Assembly: GCF_003664585.1 (NCBI RefSeq)
Contig: NZ_RCHI01000019.1
Span: 1-64,000, forward strand
Direction of reading: 5' to 3'
DNA from: Paenirhodobacter hankyongi
Lineage (GTDB): Bacteria > Pseudomonadota > Alphaproteobacteria > Rhodobacterales > Rhodobacteraceae
DNA: 64,000 nt
The notes under the pieces are model-generated. The model was not told where the DNA came from. It saw only the letters and a list, made by a program, of their open reading frames with translations, and made no database searches. Below, one piece after another: positions 43,183 through 58,009 of this stretch; position 1 is the first letter of the stretch, and each line of letters starts with the position of its first letter. The position numbers were made by a program, and so were the translations under genes.

Positions 43183-44148
43183 ATGGCCTTCCACCCCCCG
43201 AAACCCACCCCCAAGGGGCTGTGGCGGCGCACGCCGCCGGCGATCTTTCCGGCAACGCTCGGCCTGCTGGGGCTGGCGCTCGGCTGGCGCCGCGGCGTCG
43301 GGCAATTCGCGCTGCCGCCGGGGCTTGCCGACCTCTTCCTCGGCGCGGTGGTGCTCTTCGCGCTGTTTGCCCTGCTGACCTATGTGGTGAAGCTGATGCG
43401 CCGTCCGGCCGTGGGGCTCGAGGATCTGCGGATCCTGCCCGGCCGTGCCGGGCTCGCGGCGGCGGTGCTGTGCCTCTATCTGCTGGCGCTGGCCTTCGGG
43501 CCGATCTCGCCGGCGCAGGCACGGCCGATCCTGCTCCTGGGCATCGTCGCCCATCTTGCGCTCACCGTCGCGGTGCTGTGGACCTTTGCCCATGGCCCGG
43601 CCGAGCAGCGCCGGGTGAACCCGGTGTGGCATCTGACCTTCTCGGGCTGGATCGTCGCCGCGCTTGCCGCGCAGGGGCTGGGGCTGGCGACGCTGGCGCT
43701 TGCGCTGTTCTGGCTGGCGCTGCTGGCCGCGCTGGTGATCTGGAGCCTCTCGATCGGGCAATTCGCGCAGGAAAGCGTGCCGGCACCGCTGCGCCCGCTG
43801 CTGGCGATCCATCTCGCGCCGGCCTCGCTGCTGGGGACGGTGGCGACGGGGTTCAATGCCGGGGGGCTGTCGCTCGCCTTCGCCGCGCTCAGCGTGATCC
43901 TGCTGGCGCTCTTCGTGGTGCGGGCGCGCTGGCTGCTTGCGGCCGGGTTCAGCCCGCTCTGGGGGGCGCTGACCTTCCCGCTGGCCTCGACCGCGAGTTT
44001 CTGGCTCGCGCTCGGCGGCCCCTGGACGCTGCCCGGCGCGGTGCTGCTGGTCGCGGCCACGGTGATCATCGTGCCGATCGCGCTGCAGATCACCAAGCTC
44101 TGGGCGAAGGGGACGCTGGCGATCAAAACCAACGCCGCCATCGCCTGA
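43183..44148 (+). CDS. TDT/SLAC1-like (TehA-type) membrane transporter
   Basis: A 321-residue protein with about ten hydrophobic segments. Start at MAFHPPKPTPKGLWRRTPPA; the PPAIFPATLGLLGLALGWR opening, NPVWHLTFSGW and GPWTLPGAVLLVAATVI fit the tellurite-resistance/dicarboxylate transporter family, whose members move anions or organic acids. The substrate is not predictable. It is followed 69 bases later by guaB on the same strand. Confidence 0.85.
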   Translation: MAFHPPKPTPKGLWRRTPPAIFPATLGLLGLALGWRRGVGQFALPPGLADLFLGAVVLFALFALLTYVVKLMRRPAVGLEDLRILPGRAGLAAAVLCLYLLALAFGPISPAQARPILLLGIVAHLALTVAVLWTFAHGPAEQRRVNPVWHLTFSGWIVAALAAQGLGLATLALALFWLALLAALVIWSLSIGQFAQESVPAPLRPLLAIHLAPASLLGTVATGFNAGGLSLAFAALSVILLALFVVRARWLLAAGFSPLWGALTFPLASTASFWLALGGPWTLPGAVLLVAATVIIVPIALQITKLWAKGTLAIKTNAAIA

Positions 44149-44199
44149 GGGGGCTTGCATCCGGCGCCGATGCGTGAAACAGGGGCGTGCCAAACGTAG

Positions 44200-45666
<1,467 letters not shown>

Positions 45667-45771
45667 GCCTTCGAACTGGCGAGCGCCCGACGCGCAAGCG
45701 CAGGGTACGCCGCCACGGCAAGTCCCTGATCTCATGCGCAAGGCCGCACCGCCGGCCTTGCGACTTCGCTC

Positions 45772-45835
45772 GGTGAGGGGGCGCTGCCCCCTCGCGGCCG
45801 GGGCCGCTCACCCCCGAGGTATTTCGGTCAGGAAG
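45772..45835 (-). repeat. intergenic GC-rich repeat, copy 2 (inverted)
   Basis: The reverse complement reads GACCGAAATACCTCGGGGGT, then GAGCGGCCCCGGCCGCGAGG and GGGCAGCGCCCCCTC, matching copy 1 (36696-36751) closely. Together with copy 3 it forms a large inverted pair downstream of guaB. Just left of it GCAAGGCCG/CGGCCTTGC (about 45738-45761) makes a further hairpin that may end guaB transcription. Confidence 0.75.
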
Positions 45836-45853
45836 AAAGCCCCCTGGTTTTTT

Positions 45854-45912
45854 CCTGGCGAAAATACTCCGGGGGGTGAGGCCGCAGGCCGAGGGGGCAG
45901 CGCCCCCGTCTT
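45854..45912 (+). repeat. intergenic GC-rich repeat, copy 3
   Basis: TGGCGAAAATACTCCGGGGG then GTGAGGCCGCAGGCCGAGGG and GGCAGCGCCCCCGTC. Same family and orientation as copy 1. It ends about 20 bases before the rsmB start, so a transcript from guaB into rsmB would fold copies 2 and 3 into one long hairpin. Confidence 0.75.
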
Positions 45913-45933
45913 CCCCTCCCGAAAGGACCCCCG

Positions 45934-47106
45934 ATGACCCCTGCCGCCCGCCTTGCCGCCGCGATCGCGATCCTCGACCAGCTGCGCGACGGCACGCCGG
46001 CCGAGCGGGCGCTGACGAACTGGGGCCGGGCGAGCCGGTTTGCGGGCTCGGGCGACCGGGCGGCGGTGCGCGACCATGTCTTCGATGTGCTGCGCTGTCG
46101 CGGCAGTTTCGCCGCCCTTGGCGGTGGCGAGAGCGGGCGGGCGCTGGTGCTGGGGCTCGCCCGCGCGCAGGGGCTGGATCTCGCGTCGCTTTTCACCGGC
46201 GAGGGGCATGCGCCGGCGCCGCTGACCGAGGCGGAGGCGGCGCGGCTGGCGCAGCCCGTGCCCGACGCGGGCGCGCTGGCCGATCTCGACTGGCCCGACT
46301 GGTTGCGCCCGCAGCTGCAGGCGGATCTGGGCGCCGATTACGGCGCGGTGAGCGCGCGGATGCGCGCCCGCGCGCCGGTCTTCCTGCGGGTGAACCTGGC
46401 GCGCGGTGACCGCGCCGCGGTGCAGGCGGCGCTGGCGGCCGAGGGCATCGCGACGCGGCCGCATCCGCTCGCCGAGACCGCGCTCGAGGTGATCGAGGGC
46501 GCGCGGCGGATCCAGGCGTCGGAGGCCTATCGCGAGGGTCTGGTCGAGTTGCAGGATGCGGCCTCGCAGGCGGCGATCGCGCTGGTGCCGGTCGCGGCGG
46601 GGATGCGGGTGCTCGACTTTTGCGCGGGCGGCGGCGGCAAGGCGCTGGCGCTGGCTGCATGCGCGCCCGCGGCGCGGATCGAGGCGCATGACGTCGACCC
46701 GGGCCGGATGCGCGACATCCCGGTGCGCGCGGCGCGGGCCGGGGCGCGGATCTCGACCGTGGCGCCGGGCCGGCTGGGGCGGGAATACGACCTTGTCCTG
46801 GTCGACGCGCCCTGTTCGGGCTCGGGCACCTGGCGGCGCACGCCCGAGGCGAAATGGCGGCTGACGCCCGAGCGGCTCGAGACGCTGTGCACGCTGCAGG
46901 CGCAGATCCTGCGCGAGGCGGCGGCGCGGGTCGCGCCGGGCGGGCGGCTTCTCTACATGACCTGCTCGCTGCTCTCGGTCGAGAACACGGCACAGGCCGC
47001 GGCCTTTGCGCGCGAGACCGGCTGGCACATGGACGAGGAACGCCGGTTCACCCCGCTCGATGGCGGCGACGGGTTTTTCGCGGCGCTGTTTCACCGCGGA
47101 GATTGA
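45934..47106 (+). CDS. rsmB: 16S rRNA m5C methyltransferase (RsmB/NOP2 family)
   Basis: A 390-residue protein. N-terminal NusB-like helical domain (ALTNWGRASRFAGSGDRAAVRDHVFDVL), then the methyltransferase: VLDFCAGGGGKALALAA (AdoMet motif I), VDAPCSGSGTWRR (motif IV Cys) and YMTCSLLSVEN (catalytic Cys). It methylates a cytosine in rRNA (C967 in E. coli RsmB), though a related NOP2 target cannot be excluded. AAAGGA precedes the ATG. Confidence 0.85.
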   Translation: MTPAARLAAAIAILDQLRDGTPAERALTNWGRASRFAGSGDRAAVRDHVFDVLRCRGSFAALGGGESGRALVLGLARAQGLDLASLFTGEGHAPAPLTEAEAARLAQPVPDAGALADLDWPDWLRPQLQADLGADYGAVSARMRARAPVFLRVNLARGDRAAVQAALAAEGIATRPHPLAETALEVIEGARRIQASEAYREGLVELQDAASQAAIALVPVAAGMRVLDFCAGGGGKALALAACAPAARIEAHDVDPGRMRDIPVRAARAGARISTVAPGRLGREYDLVLVDAPCSGSGTWRRTPEAKWRLTPERLETLCTLQAQILREAAARVAPGGRLLYMTCSLLSVENTAQAAAFARETGWHMDEERRFTPLDGGDGFFAALFHRGD

Positions 47107-47200
47107 CTCGCCCGAGGGTTGTGTCTTCCATCGCATTAACGGGGCCTTAAGCCTTTTGGCCCCGAATGCTGGAAAGACGAATCTGCAAAGGACGAGGCGC

Positions 47201-49510
47201 GTGTCGCATACCGATCAGCCCCTGCTGCCCTTCGGTCGCGCGGCGGCAAAGCTCGCGCCCGGGGCCATTTACCTTCTGGGCGGGGCGCTTGTCGCGGCCG
47301 TTGCCGCCATGCTGGTGCCCGAACGGATGATGACCTTGCTGCTTGCCTCGGTCGCGGGAACGCTGGCCGTTCTCGCGGCGGTGGTGCGGCTTGCGGGATT
47401 TTCGCTCGCCCGACGTCGGGCCCGGCTGCGCGAGGCGATCTCGCATTTCGTCGAACAGGATGCCGCTCCCTCCTTCACCACCGATCCCGATGGCGAGATC
47501 ACCTTCCAGAATGGGGCCGCGCTTGAGCGCTTCGGCTCACGTGGCGGGCAGACGCTCGTGCATGCGATGAGCGAGGTCTTTGCCCACCCCGCGGCGACGC
47601 TTGCGCGGATGCAGCAGAAGGCCGCGGCGCTTGGCGCGACGCACGAGGATCTGGTGACCCGGCGCGGCCACGTGCGGCTCTCTGTGCACCAGATCGGTGA
47701 GGAAGGGTTCCTGTGGCGGCTCGAGGACATGGCCGAACGGCCGACGGGCGGGCGCGGGGCCGAGACGATCAGCCTGCCGATGCTCACCGCCTCGCGCTCG
47801 GGCACGATCCTGTTCATGAACGAGGCACTGCGCCGGATCGTCGGCGAGCGGGTGCGCACGCTGGACCGCATCTTCACCGACCTGCCGTTGCACCCGGGCG
47901 AGGAGCACGAGATCGCGACCCCGGACGGGCCGCTGCGCTGCGTGATCGCCGAGATCGAGGGGCCGGGCGGGCGCAGCGAGATCTATCTGCTGCCGCTGCC
48001 GGCCGGGCGCGTGGCGCCGCATGATCCGGCCTCCTTCGAGTCGCTGCCGGTGGCGCTGATGCGGCTTGGTGCCGACGGGCGGGTGCTGGCAGTGAACCGC
48101 GCGGCGCGCGCGCTGCTCGGTCAGATCGCGCCCGAGGCGCGGCTGTCGGACCTGTTCGAGGGGCTCGGCCGGCCGGTCACCGACTGGGTCGCCGATGCCG
48201 TCGCCGGCCGCGCCGACCGTCGCCCCGAGGTGCTGCGCGCCCGCCGCGGCGACCGCGAGGTCTATCTGCAGGTCACGCTCAGCCGGATGGTCGAGGAGGG
48301 CAAGGTCGGCCTTGTCGCTGTGCTGTCGGATGCGACGCAGCTGAAGACCCTCGAGGCGCAATTCGTGCAAAGCCAGAAGATGCAGGCGATCGGCCAGCTT
48401 GCGGGCGGTGTGGCGCATGACTTCAACAATCTGCTGACGGCGATTTCCGGGCATTGCGACCTGTTGATGCTGCGCCACGACAAGGGCGACCCGGATTATG
48501 CCGACCTCGACCAGATCAGCCAGAACGCGAACCGCGCGGCCTCGCTGGTGGGACAGTTGCTCGCCTTCTCGCGCAAGCAGACGATGAACCCGCGCATCAT
48601 CGACCTGCGCGACACGCTCTCCGATCTGACCCATCTGCTGAACCGGCTGGTTGGCGAGAAGGTGGTGCTGAACCTGACCCATGACCCCGATCTGAAGCCG
48701 ATCCGTGCCGACAAGCGCCAGCTCGAGCAGGTGATCATGAACCTCGTGGTGAACGCGCGCGACGCGATGCCGGGGGGCGGCGAGATCCGGATCGAGACCG
48801 AGAACGTCACCCTGACCGAGGACCTCAGGCGCGACCGCGCCACCGTCGCCAAGGGCGACTGGGTCGTGGTGCGGGTGATCGACGAGGGGGTGGGCATCGC
48901 TGCAGACAAGCTGCAGAAGATCTTCGAGCCGTTCTACACCACGAAGCGCACCGGCGAGGGCACGGGGCTGGGCCTGTCGACGGCCTATGGCATCGTCAAG
49001 CAGACCGGCGGTTACATCTTCTGCGATTCGGTGGTGGCGAGCGGCAGCTGCTTCACCCTCTATCTGCCGGCGCACGAGCGGCTCGCGCTGGTCGAGCCGG
49101 AGGCGGCCGAGGCTTCGGCACCGGTGCTGCCGCCCGAGCCGATGAATGCGACGATCCTGCTCGTCGAGGACGAGGCGCCGGTGCGCGCCTTCGCCTCGCG
49201 CGCGCTGAAGCTGCGTGGCTATACCGTCTTCGAGGCCGAGAATGCCGAGGAGGCGCTGCGCATCCTCGAGGACGAAAGCCTGATCTTCGATGTCTTCGTC
49301 ACCGATGTGATCATGCCGGGGATGGACGGGCCGACCTGGGTCGCCGAGGCGCTGAAGGCGCGCCCCGACACGGCGGTGGTCTTCGTCTCGGGCTATGCCG
49401 AGGACGTGTTCCGCGACGGCCGCCCGCCGGTGACAAATTCGGTCTTCCTGCCGAAGCCATTCTCGCTGAGCGAGCTGACCGCGACGGTGCAGAACCAGAT
49501 TCCGCACTGA
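47201..49510 (+). CDS. cckA: CckA hybrid histidine kinase
   Basis: A 769-residue protein from a GTG (MSHTDQPLLPFGRAAAKLAP). Two N-terminal membrane helices (about 20-65), two or three PAS regions, then the CckA-type dimerisation domain GGVAHDFNNLLTAISGHCDL, with NANRAASLVGQLLAFSRKQT just after, an HATPase domain (NLVVNARDAMPGGG, GTGLGLSTAYGIVKQTGG) and a C-terminal receiver (LLVEDEAPVRAF, DVIMPGMDGPTW, FVSGYAED). It controls CtrA through ChpT; in Rhodobacterales this governs motility, gene-transfer-agent release and the SOS-linked response. It lies 94 bases after rsmB. Confidence 0.94.
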   Translation: MSHTDQPLLPFGRAAAKLAPGAIYLLGGALVAAVAAMLVPERMMTLLLASVAGTLAVLAAVVRLAGFSLARRRARLREAISHFVEQDAAPSFTTDPDGEITFQNGAALERFGSRGGQTLVHAMSEVFAHPAATLARMQQKAAALGATHEDLVTRRGHVRLSVHQIGEEGFLWRLEDMAERPTGGRGAETISLPMLTASRSGTILFMNEALRRIVGERVRTLDRIFTDLPLHPGEEHEIATPDGPLRCVIAEIEGPGGRSEIYLLPLPAGRVAPHDPASFESLPVALMRLGADGRVLAVNRAARALLGQIAPEARLSDLFEGLGRPVTDWVADAVAGRADRRPEVLRARRGDREVYLQVTLSRMVEEGKVGLVAVLSDATQLKTLEAQFVQSQKMQAIGQLAGGVAHDFNNLLTAISGHCDLLMLRHDKGDPDYADLDQISQNANRAASLVGQLLAFSRKQTMNPRIIDLRDTLSDLTHLLNRLVGEKVVLNLTHDPDLKPIRADKRQLEQVIMNLVVNARDAMPGGGEIRIETENVTLTEDLRRDRATVAKGDWVVVRVIDEGVGIAADKLQKIFEPFYTTKRTGEGTGLGLSTAYGIVKQTGGYIFCDSVVASGSCFTLYLPAHERLALVEPEAAEASAPVLPPEPMNATILLVEDEAPVRAFASRALKLRGYTVFEAENAEEALRILEDESLIFDVFVTDVIMPGMDGPTWVAEALKARPDTAVVFVSGYAEDVFRDGRPPVTNSVFLPKPFSLSELTATVQNQIPH

Positions 49511-49531
49511 GCGGGCGGGAGCGGCACGGCT

Positions 49532-50125
49532 TCAGCCGAGGCTGTCATAAAGGGCGACATCGGCCGCCATCGTCGTGCGCAGCGCCGCCTCGCTTTCGCC
49601 CGTCAGCTTGACGTCTGCGGCGGGGGGCACGTTGACCCGGGGCAGGGTGATCGCGCAGTCGAGCCGGTCCTCGAGGAAATGCACGAAGCGGTCGATCGCC
49701 TCGTAACGGAAGATCCGGTCGACGAGCGGCGCGCCTGCGGCATCGGCCAGCACGTCGGACTGCAGCCCGATCTCGCTGCGCAGCGGGTCGGCAGGGTCCA
49801 TGTAGCTGCGCGCGAAGGTCTCGAAGCTGTGGCGCCGGATCGCCGCGTCCTCGCCGTCGAGGACGTCACGCTGACGGAAGCGATACCAGGACATCAGCCA
49901 GCCCACCGGCTCGCGCATCAGCGCGACGGTGGTGAAGCGCTCGCCGCTCGTCGCCTCGAGATAGGGCGCCAGATTCGCAAGATAATCCTGCGCCGCCATG
50001 TGCTTGAGCGGATCGGGCCGCTTCATCGCCACCGAGGCGAGCGGCTCCAGTGCGGCCTCGACTGCGGTGGAGCCGGCCTTCGGCGTTGCCAGAAAGACCA
50101 GTCGTTGATCCCAGAAGATGAGCAT
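49532..50125 (-). CDS. sulfotransferase-family protein
   Basis: A 197-residue protein starting at [35 protein letters not shown] is the 5'-phosphosulfate-binding loop of PAPS-dependent sulfotransferases, and [16 protein letters not shown] is the 3'-phosphate-binding region. The protein is shorter than the 250-300 usual for the family. The substrate is unknown. It runs opposite to recA from a shared 187-base intergenic region. Confidence 0.75.
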   Translation of the reverse strand: MLIFWDQRLVFLATPKAGSTAVEAALEPLASVAMKRPDPLKHMAAQDYLANLAPYLEATSGERFTTVALMREPVGWLMSWYRFRQRDVLDGEDAAIRRHSFETFARSYMDPADPLRSEIGLQSDVLADAAGAPLVDRIFRYEAIDRFVHFLEDRLDCAITLPRVNVPPAADVKLTGESEAALRTTMAADVALYDSLG

Positions 50126-50208
50126 CCTGCCCTCGTTGTCTTGCTTCGTTCGTGCCCCGGGAGAGGGCGTCAAACAATCATTGCAGTCCGTGCGACAGAA
50201 CAAATCTG

Positions 50209-50252
50209 TTGCAATGTTCTCGTATTGTGCTCATATGGAACGAAATGAGAAC
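50209..50252 (+). promoter_or_regulatory. recA promoter with LexA (SOS) box
   Basis: TTGCAA (50209-50214), a 17-base spacer and CATATG (50232-50237) form a promoter. The SOS box GAAC-N7-GAAC (50238-50252), the alphaproteobacterial LexA site on this strand, begins immediately after the -10, so bound LexA would block transcription. A weaker GTTC-N7-GTGC lies inside the spacer. Confidence 0.8.
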
Positions 50253-50312
50253 GAATGGCGGACGGCCCCGAGATTGCCGCGGTCGGCGCACTGTGGGATA
50301 AGGATACGATCC

Positions 50313-51380
<1,068 letters not shown>

Positions 51381-51405
51381 GGGCGCCGATCAACGCCCCT
51401 TGTGC

Positions 51406-51436
51406 AAGGCCGGGCCCATGCCCGGCCTTTTGCTTT
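51406..51436 (+). terminator. intrinsic terminator of recA
   Basis: AAGGCCGGGC pairs perfectly with GCCCGGCCTT around a CCAT loop, followed by TTGCTTTC. Confidence 0.85.
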
Positions 51437-51495
51437 CTGGACAGGGGCGGGCGCGAAGGCTAAACGGAAGCAAATTGCCCCGGAAGGCCAGAGAT

Positions 51496-54152
<2,657 letters not shown>

Positions 54153-54153
<1 letters not shown>

Positions 54154-54443
54154 TGCCCGGCGCCTACTGGATCGCGCATGTGACCGTCACCAACCCCGAG
54201 GCCTATGGCAAGTATGCCGAGGCCGCGGGGCCGGCGATTGCCAAGGCGGGCGGCAAGTTCCTGGCCCGCGGCGCACGCTATGTGCAGCTCGAGGGCAAGG
54301 AGCGGGCGCGCAATGTCGTCGCCTGGTTCCCGAGCCTCGAGGCGGCCGAGGCCTGCTATCGCGGGCCCGAGTATCAGGCGGCGCTCGCCCATGCCAAGGG
54401 CGCGGCCGAGCGCGATCTGGTGATCGTCGAAGCGATCGAGTGA
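54153..54443 (+). CDS. DUF1330 family protein
   Basis: A 96-residue dimeric alpha/beta-barrel-type protein: AYWIAHVTVTNPEAYGKYAEA, GGKFLARGARYVQLEG, NVVAWFPSLEAAEACYRGPEY and AERDLVIVEAIE are the family hallmarks. Function unknown. Its ATG shares one base with the alaS stop, so it is co-translated with the synthetase. Confidence 0.9.
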
Positions 54444-54527
54444 CTTTGCGCGCCGTCATCACCGTGTTACATTGCCGCAATGCAGCATGAGTGAGGGCGG
54501 CGCGTTTCGCGCCGTGTGAGAGCCAGA

Positions 54528-55322
54528 ATGTGCCGTTGGGCCGCCTATATCGGACAGCCGACCTTCCTTGAGGATATCGTCAGCCGGCCGGGGCATTCGC
54601 TGATCCATCAAAGCCATTGCGCAACGCGCTGCCACACGGCGATCAACGCCGACGGGTTCGGCGTCGCCTGGTATGGTGAAAAGCCGGAACCGGGGCTGTA
54701 CCGCGACGTGATGCCGGCCTGGTCGGACCCGAACCTGCGCTCGCTCACCGCGACGGTGAAATCGGGGCTGTTCCTCGCCCATGTCCGCGCCTCGACCGGC
54801 ACCGCGACCTCGCGCAACAATTGCCATCCCTTCGTCGTCGGTCATTGGAGCTTCATGCACAACGGCCAGATCGGCGGTTTCGACGCCTTCCGCCGCGACG
54901 CCGAGATGATGATCCCCGATGCCCTCTATCCGCAGCGCAAGGGCGCGACCGACAGCGAGGCGCTGTTCCTGGTGGCGCTCGGCGAGGGGCTCGAGGCCGA
55001 TCCGAAATGCGCGCTTGAACGCGCCGCGGCACGGTTCGAGGCGCATGCGCGCGAGCGTGGCCATGCGCCCTATCTGCGGTTGACGGCGGCGCTGTCGGAT
55101 GGCGTGCGGCTTTATGCGGTGCGCTATGCCAGCGACGAGGCGGCGCCGACGCTCTATCACCGCTGGTCGGAAACCCGCCGCGGCCGCGCCGTGGTCTCCG
55201 AGCCGCTCGAGGATGACGAGGGCGACTGGCAGGAGATCCCGCCCGGCTCGTTTTGCACTTTCGAGGGCAAGTCGGTGCGGATCGAACCTTTCGCCCCGGC
55301 GCTGTGGCAGGCTGCGGCCTGA
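54528..55322 (+). CDS. class II glutamine amidotransferase (YafJ/EgtC type)
   Basis: A 264-residue protein starting at MCRWAAYIG; Cys2 is the Ntn nucleophile once Met is removed, which fixes this start over an ATG 12 bases upstream. Marks: NADGFGVAWYG, FLAHVRASTGTATSRNNCHPF, WSFMHNGQIGGF and TDSEALFLVAL. It probably releases ammonia from a gamma-glutamyl amide, substrate unknown. It stands alone between the alaS unit and the hydrolase gene, with which it converges. Confidence 0.88.
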   Translation: MCRWAAYIGQPTFLEDIVSRPGHSLIHQSHCATRCHTAINADGFGVAWYGEKPEPGLYRDVMPAWSDPNLRSLTATVKSGLFLAHVRASTGTATSRNNCHPFVVGHWSFMHNGQIGGFDAFRRDAEMMIPDALYPQRKGATDSEALFLVALGEGLEADPKCALERAAARFEAHARERGHAPYLRLTAALSDGVRLYAVRYASDEAAPTLYHRWSETRRGRAVVSEPLEDDEGDWQEIPPGSFCTFEGKSVRIEPFAPALWQAAA

Positions 55323-55325
55323 GCC

Positions 55326-56270
55326 TCAGCCAGCTTCATTCCCTTTCTGAAGAGTGTCCAGCAAGGCTTTGCGCTGCTTGCGCAATTTCCAGTTATCGAG
55401 GCGCGAGAGCGCCTCGTTCGCGGCGCATAGTCCAAGGGTCAGATGGCCCCGCGCGCGGGCATTCTCGAGCAGCAGGTCGACATAGCGCACCGAGTTGCGC
55501 CGCGCCCGCAGCATCTGCGCGAGGCTTTCCTCGGTCAGCTCGCGGCGCAGCGCGGCGAGGGCGAGCGGCTTCAGAAGCTCCATCCGCATCAGCACCGGCG
55601 GCAGCGCATGGCCGCAGTGGCGCAGCTTCATCTTCATCAACTGCGGAGCGCGGATGCGGGCGACATGCGCCTTGTCCTCGGGGATGAAGGGGTCGTAGAA
55701 GATATAGCCGCCTTCGAGGGCCTGCGCGCCGCGGGCAGCGTCGGCCTCGGGCGCGGTCCAGTCGCCGAGCCCCCGGCCATAGCGATAGCGCTTGTCGAAG
55801 GGCGCGGCGCGGCGGTTCAGCGTGGATTGCGGTGCGAAGGCGACGGCATGGGCGCGCGGGAAAAAGGGCGCCAGCGCCAGTGCGCCATAGCCCCCCATCG
55901 ACGACCCGTAGGTCGAGACCTGATCGAACGCGTCGTAAAAGCCGCTGTCGCGCAGCTCGGCCAGCACGGCGAGGATCTCGGGCTCGCGGAACCAGTCGCC
56001 GCGCTTGTTCATCACGCCGAGGATCGACCAGCCCTGCTTTGCCACCAGCCCGTAGGCCCAGGGCAGCCGCTCGCCCTTCTCGTGATAGGACGACAGGTTG
56101 CCGAGCGTGACGACGAGGTGCTTTGCCGCCTCGCCGTGGCCGGGCAGGAAGGCGAGGCTGTGGTGGGTGTAGTCACGAAAGAATCCCTTGTGCTCCTCGA
56201 CCAGTTCGAGACAGCGGGCATAGCTTTGCCCCTCGGCAGGGACGGGCGTGTCGGCGGGACGGATCGTCAT
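55326..56270 (-). CDS. alpha/beta-hydrolase-fold protein
   Basis: A 314-residue protein from MTIRPADTPVPAEGQSYA. The nucleophile elbow is TYGSSMGGYGALAL, and LVVTLGNLSSYHEKGER precedes it as an early core strand. A His suitable for catalysis is in MKMKLRHCGHALPP. The frame stays open to an ATG at 56426, but codons there are rich in A/T at the third position and look non-coding, so I take the shorter form. Substrate unknown. It is convergent with the amidotransferase. Confidence 0.65.
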   Translation of the reverse strand: MTIRPADTPVPAEGQSYARCLELVEEHKGFFRDYTHHSLAFLPGHGEAAKHLVVTLGNLSSYHEKGERLPWAYGLVAKQGWSILGVMNKRGDWFREPEILAVLAELRDSGFYDAFDQVSTYGSSMGGYGALALAPFFPRAHAVAFAPQSTLNRRAAPFDKRYRYGRGLGDWTAPEADAARGAQALEGGYIFYDPFIPEDKAHVARIRAPQLMKMKLRHCGHALPPVLMRMELLKPLALAALRRELTEESLAQMLRARRNSVRYVDLLLENARARGHLTLGLCAANEALSRLDNWKLRKQRKALLDTLQKGNEAG

Positions 56271-56505
56271 CGAAATATCGCACGGCTTCTGGTCATCGGC
56301 CGCAGCGTGACCGAGGCCGGGGGCAATGTCCAGATGAAGGGGCTTCACAGGCTCGCGGCGGCGCGCTAGAAGATACGCATGAAGAACCGTGCCCCCCTCA
56401 TCTGCATCATTATTTGCCGCTGACATCCGTCACGCGGGCCGTTCTTCGCATTTCCACAGATCGATGAACCTGCTAAGCCCGCGCCGGGAAAGCCTGCGAG
56501 GACTT

Positions 56506-57963
56506 ATGACCGAGATCCGCCTGCACAACACGAAGACCCGCACCAAGGAGGTTTTCGTCCCGCTCGATCCGCAGAACCTGCGCATGTATCTGTGCGGCCC
56601 GACCGTCTATGACCGCGCGCATCTGGGCAATGCCCGGCCGGTGGTCGTGTTCGACGTGCTGTTCCGGCTGCTGCGGCTGGTCTATGGCGCGGCGCATGTG
56701 AAATACGTGCGCAACTTCACCGACGTCGACGACAAGATCAACGCGACGGCGCGCGCGCGCAAAGAGGCGGGGGCCGAGGGCACGCTCGAGGAGCTGATCC
56801 GCGCCCGCACCGAGGAAACCATCGCCTGGTATCACGCCGACATGGACGCGCTTGGCGCGCTGCGCCCGACGCTCGAGCCGCGGGCGACCGATTTCATCGG
56901 CGCGATGATCGCGATGATCGCCGGGCTGATCGAGAGCGGGCACGCCTATGCCAAGGACGGCCATGTGCTGTTCCGGGTTCGCAGCTACACCAATTATGGC
57001 GCGCTGTCGGGCCGCTCGGTCGACGACATGATCGCGGGCGCCCGGGTCGAGGTGGCGCCGTTCAAGGAAGACCCGATGGACTTCGTGCTGTGGAAGCCCT
57101 CGGACGCCGATCTGCCGGGCTGGGACAGCCCCTGGGGCCGTGGCCGGCCGGGCTGGCATATCGAATGCTCGGCGATGAGCTATGAGCTGCTTGGCGCGAG
57201 CTTCGACATCCATGCGGGCGGCATCGACCTGCAATTCCCGCACCACGAGAACGAGATCGCGCAAAGCTGCTGCGCCCATCCCGAGGGGCAGTTCGCCCGC
57301 TACTGGCTGCACAACGAGATGCTGCAGGTCGAGGGCAAGAAGATGTCGAAGTCGCTCGGCAACTTCTTCACCGTGCGCGACCTGCTCGACAAGGGCATCC
57401 CGGGCGAGGTGATCCGCTTCGTCTTCCTGCAGACGCATTACACCAAGCCGATGGACTGGACGCAGCGCAAGGCGGATGACGCGAAACGGGCGCTACTCCG
57501 CTGGCGTTCGCTGACTGAAGGTGTCATTGCCACGTATCCGGGGCCCGAGGTTTTAGCGGCGTTGTCGGACGACTTAAATACTGCCGGTGCTTTGAATTTC
57601 CTGCAGCATCAGGGGCAAGCCTTAGGGCAGTTGGCAAAAGAGCGAGCGCACCTCGCAGCGGATCACCCCGAAAAGCTTAAGCTGAATGAACAACTCGCAG
57701 AGTTCGTTGCCTCGGCGCAGCTGATGGGGCTGCTCGAGCCCGCCATGGGGGCCTGGGCCGCGGCGCCGCAGGCGGATCTCTCCGCCCATGCGGCGCGGCT
57801 GTCCGATCTGCGCGCGGCGGCGATGGAGACCAAGGACTTCGCGCCGGTCGACGCGATGAAGGCGGCGCTGCTTGCCGCCGGCGTCGAGGTGCGGATGTCG
57901 AAGGCGGGGGTCGAGCTGCTGCCGGGGGCGGGGTTCGACGCGGCGAAGCTGCCGCCGCTCTGA
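56506..57963 (+). CDS. cysS: cysteinyl-tRNA synthetase
   Basis: A 485-residue class I synthetase. Zn ligands and HIGH-type motif in [37 protein letters not shown] with the catalytic Zn site, and KMSKS in [13 protein letters not shown]. The DALR/anticodon domain follows. Codons from about 57485 to 57715 have clearly lower third-position GC (for example TTA, AAT, ACT, CTT) than the rest of the gene, pointing to a replaced segment. The reading frame is intact. Confidence 0.97.
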   Translation: MTEIRLHNTKTRTKEVFVPLDPQNLRMYLCGPTVYDRAHLGNARPVVVFDVLFRLLRLVYGAAHVKYVRNFTDVDDKINATARARKEAGAEGTLEELIRARTEETIAWYHADMDALGALRPTLEPRATDFIGAMIAMIAGLIESGHAYAKDGHVLFRVRSYTNYGALSGRSVDDMIAGARVEVAPFKEDPMDFVLWKPSDADLPGWDSPWGRGRPGWHIECSAMSYELLGASFDIHAGGIDLQFPHHENEIAQSCCAHPEGQFARYWLHNEMLQVEGKKMSKSLGNFFTVRDLLDKGIPGEVIRFVFLQTHYTKPMDWTQRKADDAKRALLRWRSLTEGVIATYPGPEVLAALSDDLNTAGALNFLQHQGQALGQLAKERAHLAADHPEKLKLNEQLAEFVASAQLMGLLEPAMGAWAAAPQADLSAHAARLSDLRAAAMETKDFAPVDAMKAALLAAGVEVRMSKAGVELLPGAGFDAAKLPPL

Positions 57964-58009
57964 GCGGGCACGGCAACCAGCGGAATTGACGGGGCGGGAG
58001 GAGCCAGCC

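Noticed and set aside
56271-56426. N-terminal extension of the alpha/beta hydrolase
   Set aside because: The frame is open, but codon third positions are A/T-rich and no ribosome binding site precedes the upstream ATG.
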